Of a DNA stretch of 64,000 bases, positions 35,718-43,747 are shown piece after piece. Position numbers and translations under genes: made by a program. The DNA lies in NCBI GenBank assembly GCA_031363085.1, contig JANLTU010000110.1, positions 14,662-78,661 of the forward strand. The letters are read 5' to 3'. Below the pieces are notes generated by a model. The model was not told the DNA's origin. It worked only from the letters and a program-made list of their open reading frames with translations, and did not search any database. Each line of letters begins with the position of its first letter. Within the stretch, counting starts at the first letter, position 1. Origin of the DNA: UBA6921 sp031363085 (GTDB lineage: Bacteria; Pseudomonadota; Gammaproteobacteria; SG8-11).

Positions 35718-37796
35718 GTGATCAAATTTATTCGAACGTCTTATTTCGGCAAGTACAAAGAAATTGTCTTGGCGGTAGCGCTGTTCTTGCTGTTCGATTT
35801 AGCTGTTTTGCTGCTTAATTTTTATATCTCGCTTCAGATTTCGTCGGACGCAATGGCCATCAATCTTGCGGGGCGGCAACGCATGTTGTCGCAGCGTATG
35901 ACGAAAGAATTATTAATTGCGACACAAGATGCCGTCCAAGGAGAAATAAAGTCTTCCAGTCTCGTCGATCTGCGTAAAACAGTTACGCTGTTTGACGGCA
36001 CACTTACCGCCTTCGAACACGGGGGTAGGGTGCCGGGTGGTAACAGTAAACCGGTGTTCTTGAAGGCAGTGTCTACACTAGGAGCCCGGGTATTAGTCGC
36101 CGAGGCAAACGAAGCTTGGCTTCCGCTGAAGAGCGCGATAGCGCCCTTCATGAGTGATGATACCCGGTCGATCCCGCTAATGTCGAAAGCGCTCGAATAC
36201 GCAGTGCGTGTTGCGCGCGAACGCGATGCACAGCTATTGACATTGATGAACGATCTGACTATGCAACTGGAAGATGCCGCCCGTGCCAAGGCCGACCGCC
36301 TGCGCTTAGTACAAACTGGGGGGATTGCTCTGGCGTTGCTGAATTTCGTTTTCATCTTGTTCAAATTTATCGCGCGCTTGCGCGCTACCGACCGCAAAGT
36401 TGAAATTGCGCAAACGGAAACTGCCGACATTCTAGGCACCGTCAAGGAAGGATTGTTTCTGCTTGATGCGGAGTTTAAATTCGGCACACAGTATTCTGCC
36501 TCGCTGGCCACCATCCTTGGTGGTGAAGTTACGCCAGGAGATGATTTCCGCGAGTTGCTGCGCCAAATAGTGCACCCGGACGTATTTCCGTCAGCGCTCG
36601 ACTACATCAACTTGTTGTTTGGCGACCGCATCAAGGAAGCACTGGTGCTCGAACTCAATCCGCTCCAATCCATTGAAGTGATAGCGCCAGGCCAAGATAA
36701 AATATCGACACGGCGCTTTCTGACGCTGCAATTCAATCGCGTATTGCATGGTCAGGATGTACCTCATTTATTGGTGACCGTGTCGGATGTGACCGATCAA
36801 GTGGTGTTAGAGCGCGAGCTGGCGGCGGAAAAAAAGAAGAGTAAGGCGGAAATTGCAGTGTTGTTGGATCTGCTGAAAGTGGATGTATCAACGCTTAATT
36901 TGTTTCTCACTACGACGGAGAAAACGCTGCTTGATGTCAACGAACAATTGCTTAGCGTCAAAGGGAACGAGCGCGATATGCGCTTCATGATTGCAAATAT
37001 ATTTCGCAAAATTCACACCGTGAAGGGCGACGCCGCCGCGTTGGGCTTGCGCGCCTTTGAGGACCTTGCGCATCAGTTCGAAACTTTGCTGGCGCGACTC
37101 CGGGATAAGGGTACGGTCACTGGTGACGATTTGATTGCCGTGCCACTTCCGCTGGACGAACTATTTGAACGGATGACAGTGGTTCGTGATCTCGCCAGCC
37201 GGCTAGCCGGATTCCATGATGCGTTTGTGCAGCAACCCGGAAGCACCGGTATGGTCGACGACTTGATGCGACTTGCGCAGCGCATCGCAACTGATCATGG
37301 CAAAGAAGTACATGTGGACGCTGATCTTGATTCACTCGATAATCTTCCCGCTGCCGTTCAAGCCGACCTCACGACCGTGGTCGTGCAACTGTTGCGTAAT
37401 GCTATTGTTCACGGCATCGAGCCCGTCGCCGAGCGCGTGGTACAAGAAAAATCTCCGATTGGCAGTATTTACATTGCGCTAAAATGCGCAGCGGAAGGCG
37501 AGTATGAATTAAACCTCCGTGACGATGGCTGCGGATTGATCCCGCAGCGCATTAAAACCGCCTTGGTTGAATCGGGTCGCTACACAGCGGCGCAGCTTGA
37601 AGATTACGACGATAAACAAATCATCACGAGAATTTTCGACTCAGGATTCAGCACCGCGCTGCGGGCGGATCGCGATGCAGGTCATGGCGTCGGCATGGAT
37701 GTCGTGAAACAGATCCTCCTGCGGCTCGGCGCGCACCTACGCATTAAAACCCGCGAAAATACCTACACGCAGTTCTGCATTCGGTTTGCGGTGTAA
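35718..37796 (+). CDS. Transmembrane CheA-like kinase: PilJ-type sensor, PAS-like region, Hpt and CheA-type ATPase
   Basis: A 692-residue protein with a GTG start after AGGGAAGG. Order: TM1 (about 17-40), an extracytoplasmic PilJ/NarX-type sensor (AGRQRMLSQRMTKEL at 51-65), TM2 (about 200-217), a PAS-like segment (235-360), a coiled coil (363-380), an Hpt domain with H433 (FRKIHTVKGDAAALGL), and a CheA-type ATPase (N-box LLRNAIVHGIEP at 559-570, G-boxes RDDGCGL and GHGVGMDVV). It ends after the ATPase: the P5 CheW-like domain, a normal P3 dimerisation domain and a receiver are missing. So it probably senses directly and phosphorylates an unlinked partner. It has its own sigma-54-like promoter and no chemotaxis neighbours. 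Confidence 0.85.
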   Translation: MIKFIRTSYFGKYKEIVLAVALFLLFDLAVLLLNFYISLQISSDAMAINLAGRQRMLSQRMTKELLIATQDAVQGEIKSSSLVDLRKTVTLFDGTLTAFEHGGRVPGGNSKPVFLKAVSTLGARVLVAEANEAWLPLKSAIAPFMSDDTRSIPLMSKALEYAVRVARERDAQLLTLMNDLTMQLEDAARAKADRLRLVQTGGIALALLNFVFILFKFIARLRATDRKVEIAQTETADILGTVKEGLFLLDAEFKFGTQYSASLATILGGEVTPGDDFRELLRQIVHPDVFPSALDYINLLFGDRIKEALVLELNPLQSIEVIAPGQDKISTRRFLTLQFNRVLHGQDVPHLLVTVSDVTDQVVLERELAAEKKKSKAEIAVLLDLLKVDVSTLNLFLTTTEKTLLDVNEQLLSVKGNERDMRFMIANIFRKIHTVKGDAAALGLRAFEDLAHQFETLLARLRDKGTVTGDDLIAVPLPLDELFERMTVVRDLASRLAGFHDAFVQQPGSTGMVDDLMRLAQRIATDHGKEVHVDADLDSLDNLPAAVQADLTTVVVQLLRNAIVHGIEPVAERVVQEKSPIGSIYIALKCAAEGEYELNLRDDGCGLIPQRIKTALVESGRYTAAQLEDYDDKQIITRIFDSGFSTALRADRDAGHGVGMDVVKQILLRLGAHLRIKTRENTYTQFCIRFAV

Positions 37797-37938
37797 TTGT
37801 GGCGCACTCCAAACCCATGTGGCAACATCACTGGCGGTGGGAATAAAGCAGGGAGTGATTCCCACAGGATGGCAGTGACGATGACCGATCTCACACGCAA
37901 ATATAAAAACTTGCAGCTAACATGTTGCCTAAGTTTGC

Positions 37939-37968
37939 TTGACACCGCTTTCTGTCCGTTGGTATAAA
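37939..37968 (+). promoter_or_regulatory. Sigma-70 promoter of hupB
   Basis: A perfect -35 box TTGACA at 37939-37944 and a -10 box TATAAA at 37963-37968, spaced by 18 bases. A short GC-rich hairpin (GCCGCC / GGCGGC, 37984-38002) followed by a T-rich stretch lies in the leader and could attenuate. Confidence 0.75.
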
Positions 37969-38057
37969 GCCCGAGCTAATCTGGCCGCCTTCAAATGGCG
38001 GCTTCATTTTTCGCAGTAAATAAATTCCGTGGCGTGTACCTTGAAGAGGGGAACAAT

Positions 38058-38330
38058 GTGAACAAATCCGAACTCATCGATGTTATTGCCCAATCCGCCG
38101 ACCTTCCGAAAGCACAGGCTGGTCGCGTATTGGATTCTGTAATTGATGCGATTACCCAGACCTTGATCAAAGGTGACCAAGTCACGGTTGCCGGCTTTGG
38201 CACATTCTCAGTTCGCAGTCGCGCCGCGCGTACCGGTCGTAATCCGCAGACCGGTGCAGCGATCAGTATCAAAGCTTCCAAAGTGCCGAGCTTCAAAGCT
38301 GGCAAAGCACTCAAGGATGCCGTAAACTAG
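38058..38330 (+). CDS. hupB: DNA-binding protein HU (beta type)
   Basis: A 90-residue nucleoid protein, the exact family length. The GTG at 38058 follows AGAGGGGAAC and gives MNKSELIDVIAQSADLPKAQ; the longer ATG-started frame adds 21 unlikely residues. The DNA-binding arm is RTGRNPQTGAAISIKASKVP. HU bends and compacts DNA non-specifically. The lon-to-hupB order is typical of Gammaproteobacteria, although here a kinase gene is inserted between them. Confidence 0.96.
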   Translation: MNKSELIDVIAQSADLPKAQAGRVLDSVIDAITQTLIKGDQVTVAGFGTFSVRSRAARTGRNPQTGAAISIKASKVPSFKAGKALKDAVN

Positions 38331-38348
38331 CGCGCTTTCCGCAGCATG

Positions 38349-38424
38349 GGGTGCTTAGCTCAGCTGGGAGAGCATCGCCCTTACAAGGCGAGGGTCGGGG
38401 GTTCGATCCCCTCAGCACCCACCA
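38349..38424 (+). tRNA. tRNA-Val (anticodon TAC)
   Basis: A 76-base cloverleaf with acceptor GGGTGCT / AGCACCC, anticodon loop CTTACAA (TAC) and encoded CCA. It lies 18 bases after hupB and 8 bases before tRNA-Asp. Confidence 0.97.
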
Positions 38425-38432
38425 GGGTTTTA

Positions 38433-38509
38433 GGAGTGGTAGTTCAGTTGGTTAGAATACCTGCCTGTCACGCAGGGGGTCGCGGGTTCGAGTCCCGTCC
38501 ACTCCGCCA
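38433..38509 (+). tRNA. tRNA-Asp (anticodon GTC)
   Basis: A 77-base cloverleaf with acceptor GGAGTGG / CCACTCC, anticodon loop CTGTCAC (GTC) and encoded CCA. A terminator follows directly. Confidence 0.97.
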
Positions 38510-38523
38510 CTCATTAAATAGCG

Positions 38524-38556
38524 AGGGCGCTCCGGGATTTTGGAGCGCCTTTTTTA
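38524..38556 (+). terminator. Rho-independent terminator after tRNA-Asp
   Basis: A stem GGCGCTCC / GGAGCGCC with an 8-base loop is followed by TTTTTT, 15 bases after the tRNA. Confidence 0.92.
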
Positions 38557-38592
38557 TTGCCGATTATCAACACGTCACAAGGTTGCGTTGCC

Positions 38593-40497
38593 ATGCTTGA
38601 ATACATTCGTGAACGGGCACAAGGATGGTTCGCCTGGATCATCATCGGAATGCTGATCATTCCGTTTGCGCTCTGGGGAATCAATTCGTATTTTGACGGT
38701 GGTAGCGCAGCGGTGGTCGCCAACGTCAACGGCACTGACATTCCTCTGCGCGAGTACGAAGACCTGCGCCAGCAACAGCGTGAGCGTGTGCGTTCCATGC
38801 TCGGCGCCAGTGCCAATGCGGAGCTGATCGAGTCTTTGGTGAAGCCGCGCGATATTCTGGACGGTGTGATTGAGCGTGAATTACTCATGCAAGCGGCCAA
38901 GAAAGCAGGTTACCACGTCGGTGATGCGCTGCTGGCCGAACAGATCAAGGGTGAAGAAGGTTTCCAGCGCGAGGGGCAATTCTCCAAGCAAATCTATGAG
39001 CAATATATTCGCTCGCAAGGACTGACTTCCGCCGGCTTTGAAGCGCGCATGGCGCGCTCAATGCTGCTTGGGCAGCTTAATGCGGGTGTGCTCGACAGCG
39101 CGCTGGTTTCGAAAAAAGATGTCGAAAGTTATATTCGCTTGCGCGACCAGAAGCGCGAGTTGGGTTACATGATCATTCCAGTCGCGCAATTTGAAGCAGC
39201 GGCGACGGCGGCAGATGACAAGGTCAAAGACTATTACGAACGAAATCGCGATAAGTTCGTACAGCCTGAAGAAGTAAGCGTTGAATATGTCGAGATCCAA
39301 TCCACCGATCTGCTGGGCAAGGTCAGTGTTACGGAAGCCGAGCTGAAGCAATATTACGACGAGCAAAAAGATCAGTTTGGCGTAGGTGAAGAACGTCGCA
39401 CGCGCCACATTTTGATTGCGGCAGACAAAGTTAAAGATCCGACCGGTGAGAAAGGACTGGCACGGGCGCAAGACCTGCTGGCACGTGTGAAAAAAGGTGA
39501 GTCCTTTGAAGACTTGGCGAAGAAAAACTCCGAAGACCCAGGCTCTGCAAGCGGCGGCGGCGATCTAGGCTTTTTGTCCCACGACCAAATGGACAAGGCA
39601 TTTGCCGAAGCGGCATTTGCATTAAAGCAAGGTGAAGTCAGTGCGCCGGTAAAAACTTCTTACGGCTATCATCTGATCAAGGTTGAAGAGATTCGAGCCG
39701 GTTCGCAAAAGCCCTTCGAACAAGTGCGCGGCGATATCGAACAACGCGTAAAAAACAAAAAAGCCGATGCGCAGTTTTTCGAGCGTTCGGAAACCTTGGC
39801 GACCACGGCCTACGAAAAACCTGATTCCTTGCAACCGGCTGCCGATCAGTTGGGACTGAAGATTCAAACCACGGGCTTCTTTGGCAAGCGCGGTGGCCCG
39901 GGGATTGCGAGCAATCCCAAAGTGGCGGCGGCAGCATTTAAAGAAGAGGTTTTAAAGAAGGGGCTCAACAGCGAGCCGGTCGAGGTCGGGCCGAATCATA
40001 TCGTCGTGTTGCGCATGAAGGAGCACAAGCCGGAAGCGCAGCGCACCTTGGATGACGTGCGGCCTCAAGTCGTTGCTGCGGTGAAGCGCGAGTTCGCCAC
40101 GCAGCAAGCTGAACAGGTCGGCAAGGTCGCGCTCAAACGCATTGATGCGGGCGAGGATCCGTTGGTAGTTGCCAAAGAATTAAAGACCGAATGGAAGACC
40201 GCGACCGCCGGCCGCAACGAGGCGGCCTTGGATCGAACCCTGGTCGAGCATGTGTTTAAACTGGTGCGGCCCGACAGCGGCAAGGCCACCGGCAGTGGCC
40301 TGCGCATGGGCAATGGCGATTATGCGGTGCTGCGTCTCACTGGGGTGAAAGACGGCGATCCAACTCAGATCGACGACACGCAAAAGAAATCCATCACCAA
40401 GACGCTTGCTGACGGTGCGGCGGACAGCGAATTTTCCGCGCTGTTGGAGAGCATTAAAAAGAGCGCGAAAATCGCACGTTACGAAACTAAATTGTAA
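38593..40497 (+). CDS. ppiD: Periplasmic folding factor PpiD (parvulin-type, membrane-anchored)
   Basis: A 634-residue protein (E. coli 623). The ATG at 38593 gives MLEYIRERAQGWFAWIIIGM, the family start. One membrane helix (about 13-32) anchors it to the inner membrane with the bulk in the periplasm. A SurA-N-like helical part follows, then one parvulin domain (about 265-365, with RRTRHILI, SGGGDLGFLSHDQM and SYGYHLIKVEEI). PpiD assists newly exported proteins at the Sec translocon. It comes after hupB and two tRNAs. Confidence 0.95.
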   Translation: MLEYIRERAQGWFAWIIIGMLIIPFALWGINSYFDGGSAAVVANVNGTDIPLREYEDLRQQQRERVRSMLGASANAELIESLVKPRDILDGVIERELLMQAAKKAGYHVGDALLAEQIKGEEGFQREGQFSKQIYEQYIRSQGLTSAGFEARMARSMLLGQLNAGVLDSALVSKKDVESYIRLRDQKRELGYMIIPVAQFEAAATAADDKVKDYYERNRDKFVQPEEVSVEYVEIQSTDLLGKVSVTEAELKQYYDEQKDQFGVGEERRTRHILIAADKVKDPTGEKGLARAQDLLARVKKGESFEDLAKKNSEDPGSASGGGDLGFLSHDQMDKAFAEAAFALKQGEVSAPVKTSYGYHLIKVEEIRAGSQKPFEQVRGDIEQRVKNKKADAQFFERSETLATTAYEKPDSLQPAADQLGLKIQTTGFFGKRGGPGIASNPKVAAAAFKEEVLKKGLNSEPVEVGPNHIVVLRMKEHKPEAQRTLDDVRPQVVAAVKREFATQQAEQVGKVALKRIDAGEDPLVVAKELKTEWKTATAGRNEAALDRTLVEHVFKLVRPDSGKATGSGLRMGNGDYAVLRLTGVKDGDPTQIDDTQKKSITKTLADGAADSEFSALLESIKKSAKIARYETKL

Positions 40498-40511
40498 ATT
40501 TTTCTTCAGCT

Positions 40512-40555
40512 AAAAGGCTCGTTGGAATACTGTTCCGGCGAGCCTTTTGTTTTTG
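40512..40555 (+). terminator. Rho-independent terminator after ppiD
   Basis: A 10-bp stem (AAAAGGCTCG / CGAGCCTTTT, 40512-40548) around a 17-base loop, followed by GTTTTT. It lies 15 bases past the stop, before the next gene at 40573. Confidence 0.85.
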
Positions 40556-40572
40556 CAAATGCGGAGCGAAAA

Positions 40573-41268
40573 ATGAAAAGACCAGCGAGCTTGCTTTTGT
40601 GTTTTGTAATTACCTTGGCCAGTGTCAGTTGTGCGACCGACGAGTTCGGCAACCGACGTCCACTGACCAGCGCCGAGCGGGGAGCGATGATCGGCGTGGG
40701 TGCGGGTGCTTTAGTCGGCTATCTTGCGCGGAAGGATCACAAAGGCAAGGGCGCGCTAATCGGGGCGGTAGGCGGTGGGCTGGCCGGCGGTGCCGTGGGC
40801 GCCTATATGGACAGCCAGCGCAAAGATCTGGAGAAAGTGCTTGCCGCTGAAGTCAGCTCCGGTGCCGTCAAGATCGAGAAAAAAGACCAAGACACGTTGA
40901 TGGTCACGATGACCGCGCACACCTCGTTCGATTCCAACTCGTCTGAAATCAAACCGGCATTTCACAGCACCTTGGATAAAATCGCCGAGGTACTGGTGCG
41001 CTACGGAAAAACTTACCTTGTGATCATTGGACACACCGACGATGTCGGTACGTCAGAATATAACCAAGCGCTGTCCCAGCGCCGCTCGGGAGCGGTGCGT
41101 GAATATCTGCAAAACCAGGGTGTCGTTCCGCAGCGCCTGGAAGCCTTGGGGAAAGGCGAGACCGAGCCACGGGCAGCGAACAAAATAGAAGAAGGCCGCA
41201 GTTTGAATCGCCGCGTGGAAATCCTGGTCGAGCCGGTGGTACACGAGTCCGCTCAGGGGACGAACTAA
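40573..41268 (+). CDS. OmpA-family lipoprotein with glycine-zipper (YiaD-like)
   Basis: A 231-residue envelope protein. The ATG at 40573 follows GGAGCG. The signal ends at SVSC, a somewhat non-standard lipobox with Ser at -3. A glycine-zipper segment (GAMIGVGAGALVGYL and GALIGAVGGGLAGGAVGAYMD, residues about 37-78) precedes the OmpA-type peptidoglycan-binding domain (about 110-220), with HTDDVGTSEYNQALSQRR and NRRVEILVEP. Such proteins link the outer membrane to the cell wall. It is convergent with mobB. Confidence 0.9.
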   Translation: MKRPASLLLCFVITLASVSCATDEFGNRRPLTSAERGAMIGVGAGALVGYLARKDHKGKGALIGAVGGGLAGGAVGAYMDSQRKDLEKVLAAEVSSGAVKIEKKDQDTLMVTMTAHTSFDSNSSEIKPAFHSTLDKIAEVLVRYGKTYLVIIGHTDDVGTSEYNQALSQRRSGAVREYLQNQGVVPQRLEALGKGETEPRAANKIEEGRSLNRRVEILVEPVVHESAQGTN

Positions 41269-41277
41269 ACTGCGGGA

Positions 41278-41796
41278 TTAATCGCGGCGCACATGCTTGA
41301 CAATAAATGCCGCAACCTGCTCGGGGCGGTCGATGTCCAGGCGTGTGATCTTCGCCGCAAGTTGCGTTGCCTTGTCGCAGGCAATCGCGATAATGTCATG
41401 ATCCGTGTCGCACAGCAGCGGATGCCCTAGTTTTGCGCGATGCACTTCAATTTTTGGCATCACCTCGTGTTTAAAGCCTTCGACCAGAATCAAGTCCAGA
41501 CGTGTTTGATCCAGATGCTCAAGTAGGGCATCGAGTTGCGGATCGTGCGCCCCACCTTCATTTTCTACCACTAAGGCCCAACGCTGCGAAGACGCGACCA
41601 GCATTTGGCGGGCGCCGGCCTTGCGTAGCACATAGCTGTCTTTGCCGGGTTGGTCGATGTCGAAATTATGATGCGCGTGTTTGATCATGCCCACGCGCAG
41701 GTGCTGGGCCACCAACAAGGGCAGCACGGCTGACAATAAGGTGGTTTTACCCACGCCGCTGAATCCGGCAAAACCTAATAAGGGCAGCGGTGTCAT
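41278..41796 (-). CDS. mobB: Molybdopterin-guanine dinucleotide biosynthesis adaptor MobB
   Basis: A 172-residue P-loop GTPase. Walker A is GFSGVGKTTLL (near residue 12). The IKHAHHNFDIDQPGKDSYVLRKAGA block and the VEGFK segment are family signatures. MobB helps MobA to attach GMP to molybdopterin, making the cofactor for DMSO/TMAO reductases, nitrate reductases and formate dehydrogenases. It lies 23 bases after mobA on the same strand. Confidence 0.95.
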   Translation of the reverse strand: MTPLPLLGFAGFSGVGKTTLLSAVLPLLVAQHLRVGMIKHAHHNFDIDQPGKDSYVLRKAGARQMLVASSQRWALVVENEGGAHDPQLDALLEHLDQTRLDLILVEGFKHEVMPKIEVHRAKLGHPLLCDTDHDIIAIACDKATQLAAKITRLDIDRPEQVAAFIVKHVRRD

Positions 41797-41819
41797 AGGC
41801 TTCCACTCGAAAGTGTTTG

Positions 41820-42419
41820 CTAACGCGATTTAAACCCGGTGATATCCGCCGGTGTGTTGAGATTGACGAAGCTGTTCGCACACTCGGAAAAGTCAGCGGT
41901 GCAGCAGCCGATACCTTGCAGCCACGTTTCCATTTTATATTCGCCGGCGCGCAAAGTGCGGCGTAATTCATCGCGCAGGCTGGTGTGCAGCAACGCAAAT
42001 GCCGGTTGTGCGCGCGCGCCGTCGTGCGCCATGCAGGCGCGGCTGCGACTGCGGTGCAACTGCAACAGTAAGCGCGCCACCAAGTCCGTGGGCAAGCGCG
42101 GGGCATCACACGGCACCGTGACGATGTAGTCGGTGGTCGTGTACGTCAAAGCACTTAAAATTCCCGCCAACGGGCCGGCGTAATCTTGCGTGTCTGACAT
42201 GTGTTCATCGCTGATGACGGCGAAACCATAGCGCGCATATTTGTCATGATGGCGATTGGCGCTGATGATAATAAGCGGCACTTGCGGCCGGAGCCGGCGC
42301 AGTACGTGCTCGACCAGGGGTTTTCCATTCAAGGTGACCAAGCCTTTGTCGACGCCCCCCATGCGCATGCCGCGCCCGCCCGCCAGGATCACGCCGGTGA
42401 TGTTGGTGAGCGCCATCAT
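41820..42419 (-). CDS. mobA: Molybdenum cofactor guanylyltransferase MobA
   Basis: A 199-residue nucleotidyltransferase (E. coli 194). It transfers GMP from GTP to molybdopterin. The GTP-binding signature GVILAGGRGMRMGGVDKGL is near the start, and VPCDAPRLPTDLV supplies the metal-binding Asp. Two adjacent ATGs (42419 and 42416) are possible; the first overlaps the upstream kinase stop (ATGA), suggesting coupling. With mobB it implies that a bis-MGD enzyme is encoded elsewhere. Confidence 0.95.
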   Translation of the reverse strand: MMALTNITGVILAGGRGMRMGGVDKGLVTLNGKPLVEHVLRRLRPQVPLIIISANRHHDKYARYGFAVISDEHMSDTQDYAGPLAGILSALTYTTTDYIVTVPCDAPRLPTDLVARLLLQLHRSRSRACMAHDGARAQPAFALLHTSLRDELRRTLRAGEYKMETWLQGIGCCTADFSECANSFVNLNTPADITGFKSR

Positions 42420-43696
42420 TGCACACCGCGCAATGCTAACAATGCAGCACCGTAGGCGGCCTGCTGATGTTCGGGCGTGAGCATGGGAACCTCTAACAAG
42501 CGTGCGCGCAGCTTCGTCCACGCGTGGTTCTGCGCGCCGCCGCCGACGCTGCGTATCGAGGTTGGACGCGGCGCGCCAAGCTGCGCGAGTACTTGGTAGC
42601 CGCGTTGTTCGATGCGTGCGATGCCTTCGAGCAGACCTTGAAAAAACGTCACGTCGTCGCGCGGGCGCGGCGTTAAACGTGGCGCGTGGTTAGGATCGTT
42701 GTACGGGAAACGTTCACCGGGGGCGAGCAGCGGGTAGTAGTCCAGGCCGGTGGGGGTATCCGGATTCACTTGAGGTGTCATCGCCGCCATCTGCGCGTCG
42801 CTGAAGAAACTGCGTAGCACCGCGCCGCCGCTGTTGGAGCCCGCGCCGACCAGCCAGCGTTTGCCCAGTGGCTGGCTGTAGACGCCATGTTCGGGGGCAA
42901 ACACCGGTTGCTCGGCAATTACCTTGACCACCAGCGTTGAGCCTAACGATGTGACCGCCTCACCGGCGGCATTCGCGCCGGTGGCGATAATCGCAGCGGT
43001 GCTGTCTGAGGTTCCCGCGACGATTTGCGTCGTGGGCGGCAATCCTAATTCCAGCGCCGCCTGCAAGGTGAGGGTGCCGATGCGCGTGCCTGGTTCGACC
43101 ACCTGCGGCAACCATTGCGTGCGCAAGCCTAGCGCGTGCAGCCACGCAGGCCAGCGTTTGGCCTGCACGTCGTAGCCGGTTTTTAGCGCATTGTTTTCAT
43201 CGGTGATGTCGTAGCGCCCGCACAAGCGGCCGACCACCCAGTCGGCGTGATGCAGCGCGTGCCGCACCTGCGCGGTGTCGGTGTGATGTTGCAACCACAG
43301 TAATTTGGCAAGACCTGACGCTGTACCATGCGCAGCGGAATTACGCGGTGCGTGCAATGCAAGTGCGCGCGCTTCGTCAACGGCGCGCGCGTCGTTGTAC
43401 ATCAGCGCGGGAGTGAGCGGCTGGCCGTGTGCGTCGGCGAGCAATAGCGTGCCGGAGGTTGCATCCAGCGCGAGCGCGCAGACTTGGCGTGCTTCGACTT
43501 GGCGCAGCAGGGCCTTGATCACCGCGAGCGTGCCTTGCCACCACAGTGCGGGAGGCTGTTCGACGTTAACGCCGGCGCGTATCGGCGCAGCGTAAGCGAA
43601 CTCGGCCCGTCCGTGCACGGCGCCGTGTTCATCAATCGCCACGACGCGGCAACCCGAGGTGCCAAGGTCGAGGCCGAGGTAGAGATCAGGTTTCAT
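42416..43696 (-). CDS. FGGY-family carbohydrate kinase (D-ribulokinase-like)
   Basis: A 426-residue sugar kinase. The N-terminal phosphate loop is LYLGLDLGTSGCRVVAID, and the C-terminal domain has GSTLVVK, the SVGGGAQNHAW ATP/sugar motif and the QAAYGAALLA end typical of FGGY. It is shorter than xylulokinase or glycerol kinase (about 480-500). The compact form with GTASGLAKLLWL resembles the D-ribulose kinase group of cyanobacteria and plants. The substrate is thus a guess. The stop overlaps mobA, an unusual pairing. Confidence 0.85.
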   Translation of the reverse strand: MKPDLYLGLDLGTSGCRVVAIDEHGAVHGRAEFAYAAPIRAGVNVEQPPALWWQGTLAVIKALLRQVEARQVCALALDATSGTLLLADAHGQPLTPALMYNDARAVDEARALALHAPRNSAAHGTASGLAKLLWLQHHTDTAQVRHALHHADWVVGRLCGRYDITDENNALKTGYDVQAKRWPAWLHALGLRTQWLPQVVEPGTRIGTLTLQAALELGLPPTTQIVAGTSDSTAAIIATGANAAGEAVTSLGSTLVVKVIAEQPVFAPEHGVYSQPLGKRWLVGAGSNSGGAVLRSFFSDAQMAAMTPQVNPDTPTGLDYYPLLAPGERFPYNDPNHAPRLTPRPRDDVTFFQGLLEGIARIEQRGYQVLAQLGAPRPTSIRSVGGGAQNHAWTKLRARLLEVPMLTPEHQQAAYGAALLALRGVQ

Positions 43697-43747
43697 TGTA
43701 TCCGTCGCGTGTCCCGGTCGTGACCCAAGATCGAAGGGAGCTGGGCG

